Below are positions 37,616-47,084 of a stretch of 64,000 nucleotides of DNA, piece by piece. The position numbers and the translations under genes were made by a program. This DNA comes from Actinomycetota bacterium. GTDB lineage: Bacteria > Actinomycetota > Acidimicrobiia > Acidimicrobiales > Palsa-688. Location: contig JAJPKN010000037.1 in assembly GCA_021323695.1 (NCBI GenBank), forward strand, positions 1 through 64,000, given 5' to 3'. How positions within the stretch are numbered: the stretch's first letter is position 1; each line of letters starts with the position of its first letter. The notes beneath the pieces are model-generated. The model ran no database searches. It had not been told where the DNA came from and saw only the letters and a list, made by a program, of their open reading frames with translations.

Positions 37616-39622
37616 ATGAGGACCGTCCCGCGCCAACCAGGACCTTCGGCCCGGGCCACCGAGGCTGGAGCGGCCAGGCGGCCGCACGGGCTTGGGCCGA
37701 GCGTTGTCATCCAAGACGTGCTCCCCTCGACCCCCCACGGCTACCCGGCCAAAGCCGTGGTCGGCGAGGTGGTGCCGGTCCGGGCGAGCATCTTCCGGGA
37801 CGGCCACGACTTGCTCGCCGCCCGGGCAGTGCTGCGCAAGGCGGGCAGCGGGGAACCGGTCGATGCCTGTGCCCTCAGCGACCAGGGCAACGACGAGTGG
37901 GTGGGCAAGCTGGTGCCCCGGGAGCTGGGCCTCCATGAGCTGGTGGTGGAGGCTTGGACCGACCGCTACGGGACCTGGGCGCGCCGGGCGGCGGTCAAGT
38001 TGGCGGCCCACCAGGACGTGAGCGCCGAGGTGGCCGAAGGCCTGGCCCTGCTGGCCGAGGCCGAGGGCGCCCAGGACGGCCACCCGGAGCTGGCCCGGGC
38101 GTTCGCCACCCTTCAGGACCGGGGGGCGGACGATGCCACCCGCCTGGGCCCGGCCCTGGGTGCCCCGGTGGCCCGGCTGCTCCGGGAGCAGCTGCGGGCG
38201 CCCGACCTCAGCGCTTCGGCGCCCCTGCCGCTGTGGGTCGACCGGCCTCGCGCCCTGGTGGGGGCCTGGTACGAACTGTTCCCTCGCAGCTTCGGCGGGC
38301 TGCGCGCTTGCGCCCAGGAGGTGGCGCGCCTGGCCGACCTGGGCTTCGACGTGCTCTACCTCCCACCTGTCCACCCCATCGGGCGCACCTTCCGCAAGGG
38401 CAGGAACGGGGCCCTGGTGGCTGGCCCGGGGGACCCCGGCAGCCCTTGGGCCATCGGCTCTGAAGAGGGCGGGCACACCTCCGTCCACCCGGAACTGGGG
38501 ACCCTGGACGACTTTGACTTCCTGGTGCGCACCGCGGCCGACCACGGCATGGAGGTCGCCTTGGACTATGCCTTGCAGTGCTCGCCCGACCACCCTTGGG
38601 TGAAAGAGCACCCGGAGTGGTTCCACCGGCGGCCGGACGGCTCGATCGCTTATGCCGAGAACCCTCCCAAGAAGTACCAGGACATCTACCCCATCAATTT
38701 CTGGCCGGCAGCCGAGGCGGACCGGGTGGCGCTGTGGGAGGCCTGCCGGGACGTGCTTTTCTTCTGGGCTGAGCACGGGGTCAGGATTTTCCGGGTGGAC
38801 AACCCGCACACCAAGCCGTTCGCGTTCTGGGAATGGCTGGTCCAAGAAGTCCGGGGCCGGGCACCCGACATAGTCTTGCTGGCCGAGGCCTTTACCCGGC
38901 CCAAGGTGATGGCCCGGCTGGCTGAGGTCGGTTTTTCTCAGAGCTACACGTACTTCACCTGGCGCACTTCCCAGTACGGCCCCGAGGGCATCCGCACCTA
39001 TGTGGAAGAGCTGGCCCACGGCCCGCTGGCTGACTACATGCGGCCGACCTTCTGGCCCAACACGCCCGACATCCTCTCGGGGCCGTTGCGCAACGGCCCG
39101 CCTGCCGCCTTCGCCCTGCGCCTGGTCCTGGCCGCGACGCTGGTCCCCTCCTATGGCATCTACAGCGGCTACGAGCTGTACGAGAACACGCCCGCCTCTG
39201 CCGACAACGAGGAGTACCTCGGCTCCGAGAAGTACGAGGTGAAGCACCGGGACTTCTCCCGGCCTGGGTCCTTGGCGCCGCTTGTCCGGGCGGTCAACGC
39301 CATCCGCCGCCGGCACCCGGCTTTCAGCCAGTTGCGCAACATCTTTTTCCACGGGTCGGACAACCCCAACGTCATGGCTTACTCCAAGGCCACCGACGAC
39401 GGCTCCGACGTGGTGCTGGTGGTGGTGACCCTGGACCCGTGGTCCACCCAGGAGTCGACGTTGCACCTGGACATGGCTGCCCTGGGGCTGCCCTCTGGTG
39501 GCAGCTTTGGCGTGGTCGATGAGCTGTCGGGAGAGGCCTACCGGTGGGGCCCGGATCCCTACGTGCGCTTCGACCCCTGGTACCGGGTCGCCCATGTCAT
39601 GGGCCTGCGCAGGCAGGCCTGA
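37616..39622 (+). CDS. glgE: Alpha-1,4-glucan:maltose-1-phosphate maltosyltransferase
   Basis: A 668-residue GH13_3 enzyme that extends alpha-glucan with maltose units from maltose 1-phosphate. Catalytic D395 lies in FRVDNPHTKP and E424 in LLAEAFTRP, almost the same numbering as Streptomyces GlgE; TFWPNTPDIL carries the third acid. N-terminal beta domain and C-terminal domain are both present. ATG at 37616 follows TAGCGT by seven bases. It heads the glgE-treS-mak-glgB run. Confidence 0.96.
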   Translation: MRTVPRQPGPSARATEAGAARRPHGLGPSVVIQDVLPSTPHGYPAKAVVGEVVPVRASIFRDGHDLLAARAVLRKAGSGEPVDACALSDQGNDEWVGKLVPRELGLHELVVEAWTDRYGTWARRAAVKLAAHQDVSAEVAEGLALLAEAEGAQDGHPELARAFATLQDRGADDATRLGPALGAPVARLLREQLRAPDLSASAPLPLWVDRPRALVGAWYELFPRSFGGLRACAQEVARLADLGFDVLYLPPVHPIGRTFRKGRNGALVAGPGDPGSPWAIGSEEGGHTSVHPELGTLDDFDFLVRTAADHGMEVALDYALQCSPDHPWVKEHPEWFHRRPDGSIAYAENPPKKYQDIYPINFWPAAEADRVALWEACRDVLFFWAEHGVRIFRVDNPHTKPFAFWEWLVQEVRGRAPDIVLLAEAFTRPKVMARLAEVGFSQSYTYFTWRTSQYGPEGIRTYVEELAHGPLADYMRPTFWPNTPDILSGPLRNGPPAAFALRLVLAATLVPSYGIYSGYELYENTPASADNEEYLGSEKYEVKHRDFSRPGSLAPLVRAVNAIRRRHPAFSQLRNIFFHGSDNPNVMAYSKATDDGSDVVLVVVTLDPWSTQESTLHLDMAALGLPSGGSFGVVDELSGEAYRWGPDPYVRFDPWYRVAHVMGLRRQA

Positions 39623-39640
39623 GAGCCGGGGCCCCCAGCC

Positions 39641-41485
39641 ATGCGGGCCGTGACCCCCGTCTCGGGGACCGCCAGCCAGGACGTGCGCTGGTACCAGCGG
39701 GCGGTGTTCTACGAGATCTTAGTGAGGGGGTTCTTCGACTCCAACGACGACGGCACTGGCGACCTGGCCGGGGTCACCGCCAAGCTGGACTACATTTCCT
39801 GGCTGGGGGTGGACTGCATCTGGCTCTTGCCCTTCTACCAGTCCCCGCTGCGCGACGGCGGCTATGACATATCCGACTACTGGAGCGTGCTGCCCGAGTA
39901 CGGCCAGATCGCCGACGTCGTCCAGTTGGTGGACGAAGCCCACCGCCGGGGCATCCGGGTGATCTCGGACTTGGTGATGAACCACACCAGCGACCAGCAC
40001 CCCTGGTTCGTCGAGTCGCGCCGGGACCGCGCCAACCCCAAAGCCGACTGGTACGTATGGAGCGACGACGACCAGCGGTACAAACAAGCTCGTGTGATCT
40101 TCGTGGACACCGAGAAGTCGAACTGGGCTTGGGACCCGGTGCGGGGCCAGTACTACTGGCACCGGTTCTTTTCCCATCAGCCCGACCTCAACTACGACAA
40201 CCCCGAGGTAGCCGAGACCATGCTCGACGTGGTGCGCTACTGGCTGGACGTCGGCATCGACGGCTTCCGGTTGGACGCCGTGCCTTACCTGTTCGAAAGG
40301 GAGGGGACCAACTGCGAGAACTTGCCCGAGACCCACCAGTACCTGAAGAGGCTGCGCAAGGAGGTCGACTTGCTGTACCCGGGCAAGGTCCTGCTGGCTG
40401 AGGCCAACCAGTGGCCGGTGGACGTCGTCCAGTACTTCGGTGACGGCGACGAGTGCCATATGTGCTTCCATTTCCCCTTGATGCCCCGGATGTTCATGGC
40501 GGTGCGGCGCGAGCAGCGTTTCCCGATAACCGAGATCCTGGCCCGTACCCCGCCGGTCCCCGAAGGCGCCAGCTGGGGCATATTCCTGCGCAACCACGAC
40601 GAGCTCACATTGGAGATGGTGACCGACGAGGAGCGCGACTACATGTACGCGGAGTACGCCAAGGACCCGCGTATGAAGCGCAACATCGGCATCGGCCGGC
40701 GCTTGGCGACGCTGGTGGACAACGACCGGCGGGTGGCGGAGCTGCTCCACTCGCTGCTGTTCTCCCTGCCGGGTTCCCCCGTCCTCTACTACGGGGACGA
40801 GATCGGGATGGGCGACAACATCTACCTGGGTGACCGTGACTCGGTGCGCACTCCCATGCAGTGGTCCCCCGACCGCAACGCCGGTTTCTCGAAAGCTGAT
40901 TTCGCCCAGCTCTACCTGCCCCCTTTGATGGACCCGGTCTACGGCTACCAAGCGGTCAACGTGGAGGCGCAGATGCGCAACCCGAGCTCCTTGTTGCACT
41001 GGATGCGCCGCATGCTCGAGGTGCGCCGGCAGCACCCCGTCTTTGGCACGGGCACGATGGAGGTGGTCTCTACCGACAACCCTTCGGTGCTGGCTTATGT
41101 CCGCGCCCCGCACGCCTCGTCGGGGGCCGGGGCCTCGTCGGGGGCCGGGCAGGGCGCGCCGCCGTCGGGGGCCGGGCAGGGCGGCGGGCCGCCGGCAGGC
41201 CAGGTACCAGGGGAGCAAGAGCCGGTGGAGGGGACCGTGCTTTGCGTGTGCAACCTGTCGCGCTTTGCCCAGCCGGCCCAGCTGCCCCTCGAGCGGTGGG
41301 AGGGCATGGTACCGGTCGAGCTGCTGGGACGGGCCCCCTTCCCGCCCATTGGCCCCCAGCCTTATTTCGTGACCCTCGCCCCCTATGGCTTTTACTGGTT
41401 CGTCCTGGCGAAGCCGCCGCCGGGGCAGGCCCACCAGGAGGTGCGTGATGGACAAGCAGGCCTCGGCCGGCCAGGAGCTGCCTGA
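39641..41485 (+). CDS. treS: Trehalose synthase (maltose-trehalose isomerase)
   Basis: A 614-residue GH13_16 enzyme interconverting trehalose and maltose. Nucleophile D212 is in [11 protein letters not shown], acid/base E254 in LLAEANQW and D320 in [12 protein letters not shown]. The C-terminal beta domain contains a 40-residue Ser/Ala/Gly/Pro insert near residues 485-530, built partly from an 18-base tandem duplication at 41114-41149. The end overlaps mak by 38 bases, implying coupling to the maltose-using kinase, with which TreS forms a complex in mycobacteria. Confidence 0.95.
   Translation: MRAVTPVSGTASQDVRWYQRAVFYEILVRGFFDSNDDGTGDLAGVTAKLDYISWLGVDCIWLLPFYQSPLRDGGYDISDYWSVLPEYGQIADVVQLVDEAHRRGIRVISDLVMNHTSDQHPWFVESRRDRANPKADWYVWSDDDQRYKQARVIFVDTEKSNWAWDPVRGQYYWHRFFSHQPDLNYDNPEVAETMLDVVRYWLDVGIDGFRLDAVPYLFEREGTNCENLPETHQYLKRLRKEVDLLYPGKVLLAEANQWPVDVVQYFGDGDECHMCFHFPLMPRMFMAVRREQRFPITEILARTPPVPEGASWGIFLRNHDELTLEMVTDEERDYMYAEYAKDPRMKRNIGIGRRLATLVDNDRRVAELLHSLLFSLPGSPVLYYGDEIGMGDNIYLGDRDSVRTPMQWSPDRNAGFSKADFAQLYLPPLMDPVYGYQAVNVEAQMRNPSSLLHWMRRMLEVRRQHPVFGTGTMEVVSTDNPSVLAYVRAPHASSGAGASSGAGQGAPPSGAGQGGGPPAGQVPGEQEPVEGTVLCVCNLSRFAQPAQLPLERWEGMVPVELLGRAPFPPIGPQPYFVTLAPYGFYWFVLAKPPPGQAHQEVRDGQAGLGRPGAA
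41114..41149. repeat. 18-bp in-frame tandem repeat inside treS
   Basis: Two identical 18-base copies encode the hexapeptide ASSGAG twice; related partial copies continue to about 41185. The period keeps the frame. Confidence 0.8.
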
Positions 41486-42905
41486 AGCCCTGGCACGGCT
41501 CCTCCCGGCTTATATGGCCCGCCAGCGTTGGTACGCGGGTGGCGGGGTGCCGCCTACCTCCCTGCACTGCTTGGCTTCGGGCCAGCTGGTGCCGCCGGCC
41601 GGGGGCGGCGAGGGCGCGGGCTACCGTGTCTTATGGGCGCTGGTGGAGGCGGGCGGGGACCACTACCAGCTGTTCATCGGCGAGCGCCCGACCGCAGAAC
41701 TGGCCGAGCACATTTCCAAGGCAGACGACGCGGTGGTAGGCAGCGCGGGCGACCGCACCTTCTACGACGCCACCGTGGACCCCGAGATGGCGGTCGAGAT
41801 CCTGGGCGCGCTGACCGGTGGCGCCCAGACGGCCAAGCACGCCCGGCTGGTGGGAGCAGAACAGTCCAATACTTCTGTCGTTTACGATGACCGGCTCATC
41901 TTGAAGTTCTTCCGCCGCGTCCCTCCCGGCCCCAACCTCGACGCCGAGGTCACTACCGCCTTGGCTGCGGCCGGCTTTGCCCACGTGGCCCAGCCCCTGG
42001 TGCGCTGGCAGCGCGACGGCAGGGACCTGGCCTTTGGGCAGCAGTACCTGGCCGGTGGCACCGACGGCTGGGCCCTGGCGCTGACCTCCCTGCGTGACTT
42101 CTATGCCACCTCACCTGAGGCGGGTGCCGCCGACCCCGCCCTTTCGGGCGGGGACTTCGCTGCCGAGGCCACCCGCCTCGGCCAGGTGACCGCCGAGATG
42201 CACATCGCGTTGGCCCAGTCGTTCGGGGCCGACCACCAGTACCTGGCCGGTGCTTGGCCCGGCTGGCTCGACCAGCTGTGGTCCAGGGTCGAGCTCCTCC
42301 ACCCCTCGCTGGTGGAGGGCGCCGGGCCCTTGTTCGAGGCCCTGAGGTCGGTCGAGCACCCCGGGCCCGCGATCAGGGCCCACGGCGACTACCACCTGGG
42401 CCAAGTGATGCGCACCGATGCGGGCTGGTACGTGTTGGACTTCGAGGGCGAACCGGGCCGTCCCGTGGAGCAACGCCTCCAGCCCACCTCGGCCTTGAAA
42501 GACGTGGCGGGCATGCTCCGCTCGTTCCAGTACGCCGCCTGGTCTGCCCTCGGGGAGCACAGCCATGAGCAAGCGGGTTGGCTCGAGCCCCTGGCCCTGG
42601 CCTGGGAGCAGCGCAACCGGCAGGCGTTCCTGCGCGGCTACCGCGGGCACCCGGGCACCGCCGCTCTGCTGCCCACCGGGCGGCGCGACTTCGAGGCTGT
42701 GCGCCTCGCCTTCGAGCTCGACAAGGCTCTCTATGAGCTTTCCTACGAGGAAGCTCACCGCAAGGCCTGGGTGGGCCTCCCGCTGGCAGCCCTGCACCGC
42801 CTGCTGTCAAGCCCGGTCGAGCAGCTGTTGGCCGAGGTGCCGGAGGACGCGGGCGCTGTGGACGACGGCGAGCCTGCCAGCCCGCTAGGCCCCGGCCGGC
42901 CTTAA
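41448..42905 (+). CDS. mak: Maltokinase
   Basis: A 485-residue kinase (Pep2/Mak) that makes maltose 1-phosphate, the GlgE substrate, from maltose and ATP. The N-terminal cap domain starts with [14 protein letters not shown], typical of the family. [17 protein letters not shown] provides the ATP-site lysine, [10 protein letters not shown] the catalytic loop and VLDFEGEP the metal site. AGGAGG six bases before ATG fixes the start within treS. Confidence 0.94.
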   Translation: MDKQASAGQELPEALARLLPAYMARQRWYAGGGVPPTSLHCLASGQLVPPAGGGEGAGYRVLWALVEAGGDHYQLFIGERPTAELAEHISKADDAVVGSAGDRTFYDATVDPEMAVEILGALTGGAQTAKHARLVGAEQSNTSVVYDDRLILKFFRRVPPGPNLDAEVTTALAAAGFAHVAQPLVRWQRDGRDLAFGQQYLAGGTDGWALALTSLRDFYATSPEAGAADPALSGGDFAAEATRLGQVTAEMHIALAQSFGADHQYLAGAWPGWLDQLWSRVELLHPSLVEGAGPLFEALRSVEHPGPAIRAHGDYHLGQVMRTDAGWYVLDFEGEPGRPVEQRLQPTSALKDVAGMLRSFQYAAWSALGEHSHEQAGWLEPLALAWEQRNRQAFLRGYRGHPGTAALLPTGRRDFEAVRLAFELDKALYELSYEEAHRKAWVGLPLAALHRLLSSPVEQLLAEVPEDAGAVDDGEPASPLGPGRP

Positions 42906-42920
42906 GCTGGCCCTGGGCCA

Positions 42921-45263
42921 ATGACCACGACCGACTTGCCAAGTGCCAACCAGGCCCCGGGCGCCCTAGCCGGCCTCGACAAGCTCGAGGTCGAGCGGCT
43001 GGTCCAAGGTCGCCACCACGACCCCCATTCGTTGCTCGGGCGGCACGGCGGGTCCGTGCGCGCTCTGCGCCCTGGGGCGACCGCCATGTTCCTCCTGGTG
43101 ACCAGCCCCGCCGGCGGTGACCAGCCTGCCCAGCGGGTGGCCATGCACCAGGCCCACCCCGGCGGGCTATGGGAAGCCCCCATCGACCCCTCCGCCCCGG
43201 GCTACCGGCTGGAAGCTGTCTATGGGGGCCGGGGCCCGGGCTATGTCTTCGACGACCCCTACCGGCACTGGCCCACGCTGGGGGACCTGGACCTCCACCT
43301 GTTCAACGAGGGCCGCCACCGCCGGCTGTGGGAGGTCATGGGGGCCCACCCCAAGGTCCACGAAGGCGTGGCCGGGACTGCCTTTGCCGTGTGGGCCCCC
43401 AACGCCAAGGCCGTGCGGGTGGTGGGGGACTGGAACTTCTGGGACGGCCGGGCCCACCCCATGCGTACCCTCGGCAGCTCGGGCGTGTGGGAGCTGTTCA
43501 TCCCCGGCGTGCAAGCGGGTGCCCGTTACAAGTACGAGATGATCACGTCGGACGAGCGCCTCACTTTGAAGGCGGACCCGTTCGCCTTTGCCACTGAGGA
43601 GCCGCCGGGCACCGCTTCTGTTATCTGCCCCCCTTCTTCTCACCGCTGGCAGGACGACGAGTGGATGGCCAGCCGGCTGGGAGGTGACCCGCTGGCCCGG
43701 CCTATGTCCATTTACGAAGTCCACCTTGGGTCCTGGCGGTGGTCGCCCGAGGGCCGGCCGCTCACCTACCTGGAGCTGGCCGAGCAACTGCCGGCCTACG
43801 TGGGCGAAATGGGCTTCACCCACGTAGAGCTCCTACCGGTGGCCGAGCACCCCTTCGGCGGCTCCTGGGGCTACCAGGTGAGCGCCTACTACGCGCCGAC
43901 CGCTCGGTTCGGCACGCCCGATGACTTCCGGGCCTTGGTCGACGCCCTCCACCGCCGCCACATCGGGGTCATAATCGACTGGGTACCCGCGCACTTCCCC
44001 CGAGACGAGTTCGCCCTCGCCCGCTTCGACGGGACGGCTCTGTACGAGCATGCGGGCAACAAGGGCAGCCATCCCGACTGGGGCACCCTCGTGTTCAACC
44101 TGGGCCGTACCGAGGTGCGTAACTTCCTGCTGGCCAACGCCCTTTTCTGGCTGGAGGAGTTCCACGTGGACGGCCTCAGGGTTGACGCCGTCGCTTCGAT
44201 GCTCTACCTCGACTACTCGCGCCGGCCGGGGGAGTGGTCCCCCAACGAGTTTGGCGGCAACGAGAACTTGGAGGCAGTGTCGTTCCTGAGGGAGCTCAAC
44301 GAGACGGTGTTCTCTGTTTGCCCGGGGGCGACCACCATAGCCGAGGAGTCGACCGCCTGGCCGGCGGTGTCCCGGCCGACCTACGTGGGAGGCCTGGGCT
44401 TCGGGTACAAGTGGAACATGGGGTGGATGCACGACACGTTGAGGTACTTCAGTGTCGACCCCCTGTTCCGCCGCTACCACCAGGACGACTTGACCTTCGG
44501 GCTCATCTATGCCTGGCACGAGAACTTCATCTTGCCCCTGTCCCACGACGAGGTCGTCCATGGCAAGGCGTCGTTGCTGGCCAAGATGCCGGGGGACCGC
44601 TGGCGACAGTTGGCCAACCTGAGGGCGCTGTACGCCTGGATGTGGGCCCATCCAGGCAAGAAGCTCCTGTTCATGGGGGGAGAGCTGGCCCAGGAGGGGG
44701 AGTGGTCCCATGACAAGCCCCTGGACTGGTGGGTACTGGGCCAGTGGGCCGACCATGCCAAGCTGCGCTCGCTCGTAGCCGAGCTGAACCGCCTCTACCG
44801 TTCTCAGCCCGCCCTTTGGGAACAGGACTTCACCCCCGAGGGCTTCCGCTGGGTCGATGCCAGCGATGCCGACCACAACGTGGCCTCCTTCTACCGGCTG
44901 CGCCGGCCCACCTCCCCACCTGGCCCGGGCCCCGGGCCCACGTCGGGCCCGGGCCCCGCGAGCGGGCCCAGCACCGGCCCCGGGGCCGGCGGCCCGTCTT
45001 CCTGGCCCTCGGTGCCTGCTTCGGAGGTGTTGGTCTGTGCCGCCAATTTCTCACCCGTGCCCCAGCTGGGCTACCGGGTCGGTTTGCCCAGGCCGGGCCG
45101 GTGGTTGGAGATCCTCAACACCGACGCCCAACAGTGGGGTGGCAGTGGCCTGGGCAACCAGGGCCAAGCCTGGGCGGGGCCCGTGGCCTGGCATGGCCAG
45201 CCGTGGTCAGCCGAGCTGGTGCTGCCTCCCTTGGCCGTCCTGTGGCTGGTGCCTGCCCCGTGA
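42921..45263 (+). CDS. glgB: 1,4-alpha-glucan branching enzyme
   Basis: A 780-residue GH13_9 enzyme introducing alpha-1,6 branches. An N1 domain precedes the CBM48-like segment (FAVWAPNAKAVRVVGDWNFW). Nucleophile D422 is in GLRVDAVASML and E475 in IAEESTAW; LSHDEVVHGK carries the third acid. A 36-residue Pro/Gly/Ser-rich insert lies in the C-terminal beta domain near residues 660-700. It follows mak by 15 bases and closes the GlgE-pathway operon. Confidence 0.96.
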   Translation: MTTTDLPSANQAPGALAGLDKLEVERLVQGRHHDPHSLLGRHGGSVRALRPGATAMFLLVTSPAGGDQPAQRVAMHQAHPGGLWEAPIDPSAPGYRLEAVYGGRGPGYVFDDPYRHWPTLGDLDLHLFNEGRHRRLWEVMGAHPKVHEGVAGTAFAVWAPNAKAVRVVGDWNFWDGRAHPMRTLGSSGVWELFIPGVQAGARYKYEMITSDERLTLKADPFAFATEEPPGTASVICPPSSHRWQDDEWMASRLGGDPLARPMSIYEVHLGSWRWSPEGRPLTYLELAEQLPAYVGEMGFTHVELLPVAEHPFGGSWGYQVSAYYAPTARFGTPDDFRALVDALHRRHIGVIIDWVPAHFPRDEFALARFDGTALYEHAGNKGSHPDWGTLVFNLGRTEVRNFLLANALFWLEEFHVDGLRVDAVASMLYLDYSRRPGEWSPNEFGGNENLEAVSFLRELNETVFSVCPGATTIAEESTAWPAVSRPTYVGGLGFGYKWNMGWMHDTLRYFSVDPLFRRYHQDDLTFGLIYAWHENFILPLSHDEVVHGKASLLAKMPGDRWRQLANLRALYAWMWAHPGKKLLFMGGELAQEGEWSHDKPLDWWVLGQWADHAKLRSLVAELNRLYRSQPALWEQDFTPEGFRWVDASDADHNVASFYRLRRPTSPPGPGPGPTSGPGPASGPSTGPGAGGPSSWPSVPASEVLVCAANFSPVPQLGYRVGLPRPGRWLEILNTDAQQWGGSGLGNQGQAWAGPVAWHGQPWSAELVLPPLAVLWLVPAP

Positions 45264-45360
45264 GCGCGCGGCGAGGGCGGCGTCGTGGGAGGGATGGCCT
45301 CCCGGGCCCGAGCTCCGGCCTCCCGGAACGGCGAGGCGGGCCTCCCGGGTTTACTGAGTG

Positions 45361-47040
45361 ATGCCCAGGCGAACGAGCAACCTGACCAGACGCGGCCACG
45401 ACGGCCTCAGCCGTCGTGGCGTGGTCCTGTCCCTGGCCGGAGGGTTGGTGGTCGTCGCCCTGGGGGCGGTGGCAGCGGTCGCCAGCCTGTCCAACGGCCA
45501 GGGCCAGCCTGCCGCCGGCCACCCGCCGGGCACGGGCCACCCGCCGGCCACGGGCCACCCGCCGGCCACCAGCCAGCCGGCTGCCTCGACCACCTCGACC
45601 ACCACCCGGGCACAGGCACTGGCGAGGCTGCTGTCGGACGTGAGCGTGGCGCCCCCCGACGGTGCCCGCCACCAGCCCCTCAGCACGGTGGTCACGGTGC
45701 GAGCTTCGGGCGCCCAGTTGGTCTCGGTCCGTGTCACCCGGTCGCCCGACGGCGTCCCCCTGGCTGGTGGCTACGACCCGAGCACCGGCACCTGGCGTTC
45801 CATCGGCCATCTGCTGCCCGCCACCACCTACACGGTCCACTACCGGGTGAGCGGTGCGGGTGGCCTCAGCGCACAGGGCTCGTCGAGCTTCGAGACGGCA
45901 CCTCCGGCCGAGGTGGTCACGGCCACGGTCTTCCCCACTCCGGGTATCTCGGTGGGGGTCGGCCAGCCCATAGTGGTCAGGTTCTCGCACCCGGTCGGCA
46001 CTTATGCCGCCCAGCAGGCCGTGCTCTCCCGCTTCCAGGTGGCCATGAGCAAGCCGGTACCCGGTGGGTGGCACTGGTTCAGCCCCGTGGAGCTGCACTT
46101 CCGGCCCTCGTCCTACTGGCCCGTTGGCGAGCAGGTCCAGCTCACGGGCGACCTCGACCACTGGGACATAGGCGGAGGGGCCTGGGGGGAAGGGACGGTG
46201 TCCACTGCCTTCGTGGTGGGCGACAGCCATATCTCAACTGTCAACCTCCTCACCCACCGCATGGTGGTCACCGACAATGGCCAAGTCATCTATGACTGGC
46301 CGATCAGTGCCGGCCGCGCCCAGTACCCGAGCATGGACGGTGCCCATCTTGTGCTGGACCGCGAGTCGGTGGTGCGCATGGACTCGGCCACCGTGGGGAT
46401 CCCCGTCAATTCCCCCAATGGCTACGACGAACTGGTGTACTGGGACGTCCACATCGCCGACAGCGGGGAGTACGTGCACGCCGCGCCCTGGGACGTGTCC
46501 GTGCAGGGCAGCGAGAACGTGTCTCACGGGTGCATAAACCTGAGCCCAGCCCGGGCAGAGACCTTCTTCCGTTTTTCGCGCGTCGGCGACATCGTGAACG
46601 TCGTCAACGGGCCGAGGCCGCCAGTCATGGGCGACCACGGCGTCATGGACTGGTCGTTCGGCCCGGCGGTGACCTGGTCCCCCGCCAAAGTGGTGCAGCT
46701 GACGACCCCGGTGGCCCTGCTGCCCACCACGTCCTTGCCCCCGCCACCGGGTGTGCCCTACTACGGCCCCACCCTTCCGCCCGCTAGCACGTCCACCTCG
46801 GCGCCTACCCCGGCCAGCACCGCCCCGGCCCCGGCCCCGACCCCTGCCCCCACCTCGGCCCCGGCCACCACTGCCGCCCCGGCCCCGGCCCCGACCTCTG
46901 CCCCGGCCACGACCTCTGCCCCGGCCACGACCTCTGTCCCAGCGCCGGCTGGCACGCCCGCGGTTTCGGCTACAACCTTCGCCCCGGCCACGACCCGAGC
47001 CCAGCCCCCCAGCCCCAGCCACCTGGCCCCAGCCCCCTGA
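45361..47040 (+). CDS. L,D-transpeptidase with Ig-like domain and Pro-rich tails
   Basis: A 559-residue predicted membrane-anchored cell-wall enzyme. An N-terminal membrane segment (about residues 20-42) is followed by a Pro/His-rich spacer made of three GHPP hexapeptides, an Ig-like region, and the YkuD domain (about residues 285-415) with catalytic C391 in SHGCINLS. Such enzymes make 3-3 crosslinks in peptidoglycan. The last 95 residues are Ala/Pro/Thr/Ser-rich, with repeated TSAPAT units. ATG at 45361 is chosen; GTG at 45358 is adjacent. Confidence 0.88.
   Translation: MPRRTSNLTRRGHDGLSRRGVVLSLAGGLVVVALGAVAAVASLSNGQGQPAAGHPPGTGHPPATGHPPATSQPAASTTSTTTRAQALARLLSDVSVAPPDGARHQPLSTVVTVRASGAQLVSVRVTRSPDGVPLAGGYDPSTGTWRSIGHLLPATTYTVHYRVSGAGGLSAQGSSSFETAPPAEVVTATVFPTPGISVGVGQPIVVRFSHPVGTYAAQQAVLSRFQVAMSKPVPGGWHWFSPVELHFRPSSYWPVGEQVQLTGDLDHWDIGGGAWGEGTVSTAFVVGDSHISTVNLLTHRMVVTDNGQVIYDWPISAGRAQYPSMDGAHLVLDRESVVRMDSATVGIPVNSPNGYDELVYWDVHIADSGEYVHAAPWDVSVQGSENVSHGCINLSPARAETFFRFSRVGDIVNVVNGPRPPVMGDHGVMDWSFGPAVTWSPAKVVQLTTPVALLPTTSLPPPPGVPYYGPTLPPASTSTSAPTPASTAPAPAPTPAPTSAPATTAAPAPAPTSAPATTSAPATTSVPAPAGTPAVSATTFAPATTRAQPPSPSHLAPAP
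45395..45420. repeat. 11-bp perfect inverted repeat in the transpeptidase gene
   Basis: Arms GCCACGACGGC and GCCGTCGTGGC are separated by four bases, shortly after the start codon. The RNA would form a very stable hairpin that could limit early elongation. It may only reflect codon choice for alternating Arg/Gly/Asp residues. Confidence 0.6.
45517..45570. repeat. 18-bp in-frame tandem repeat, three copies
   Basis: Three units encode GHPPGT, GHPPAT and GHPPAT in the spacer behind the membrane anchor. A second 18-base repeat (2.5 copies, TSAPAT) lies in the same gene at 46892-46940. Confidence 0.8.
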
Positions 47041-47071
47041 CCCCGTCGGCCGGCCCCGGCCGAGGGGGCGC

Positions 47072-47077
47072 TACTGT
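47072..47077 (+). promoter_or_regulatory. Leaderless-type -10 box (TACTGT)
   Basis: TACTGT is followed by seven bases and the ATG at 47085 of the dehydrogenase gene. Confidence 0.5.
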
Positions 47078-47084
47078 GGGCCGG

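Noticed and set aside
45395-45420. Inverted repeat as an operator for the L,D-transpeptidase gene
   Set aside because: It lies inside the coding region and is explained as well by codon choice; kept only as a repeat feature.
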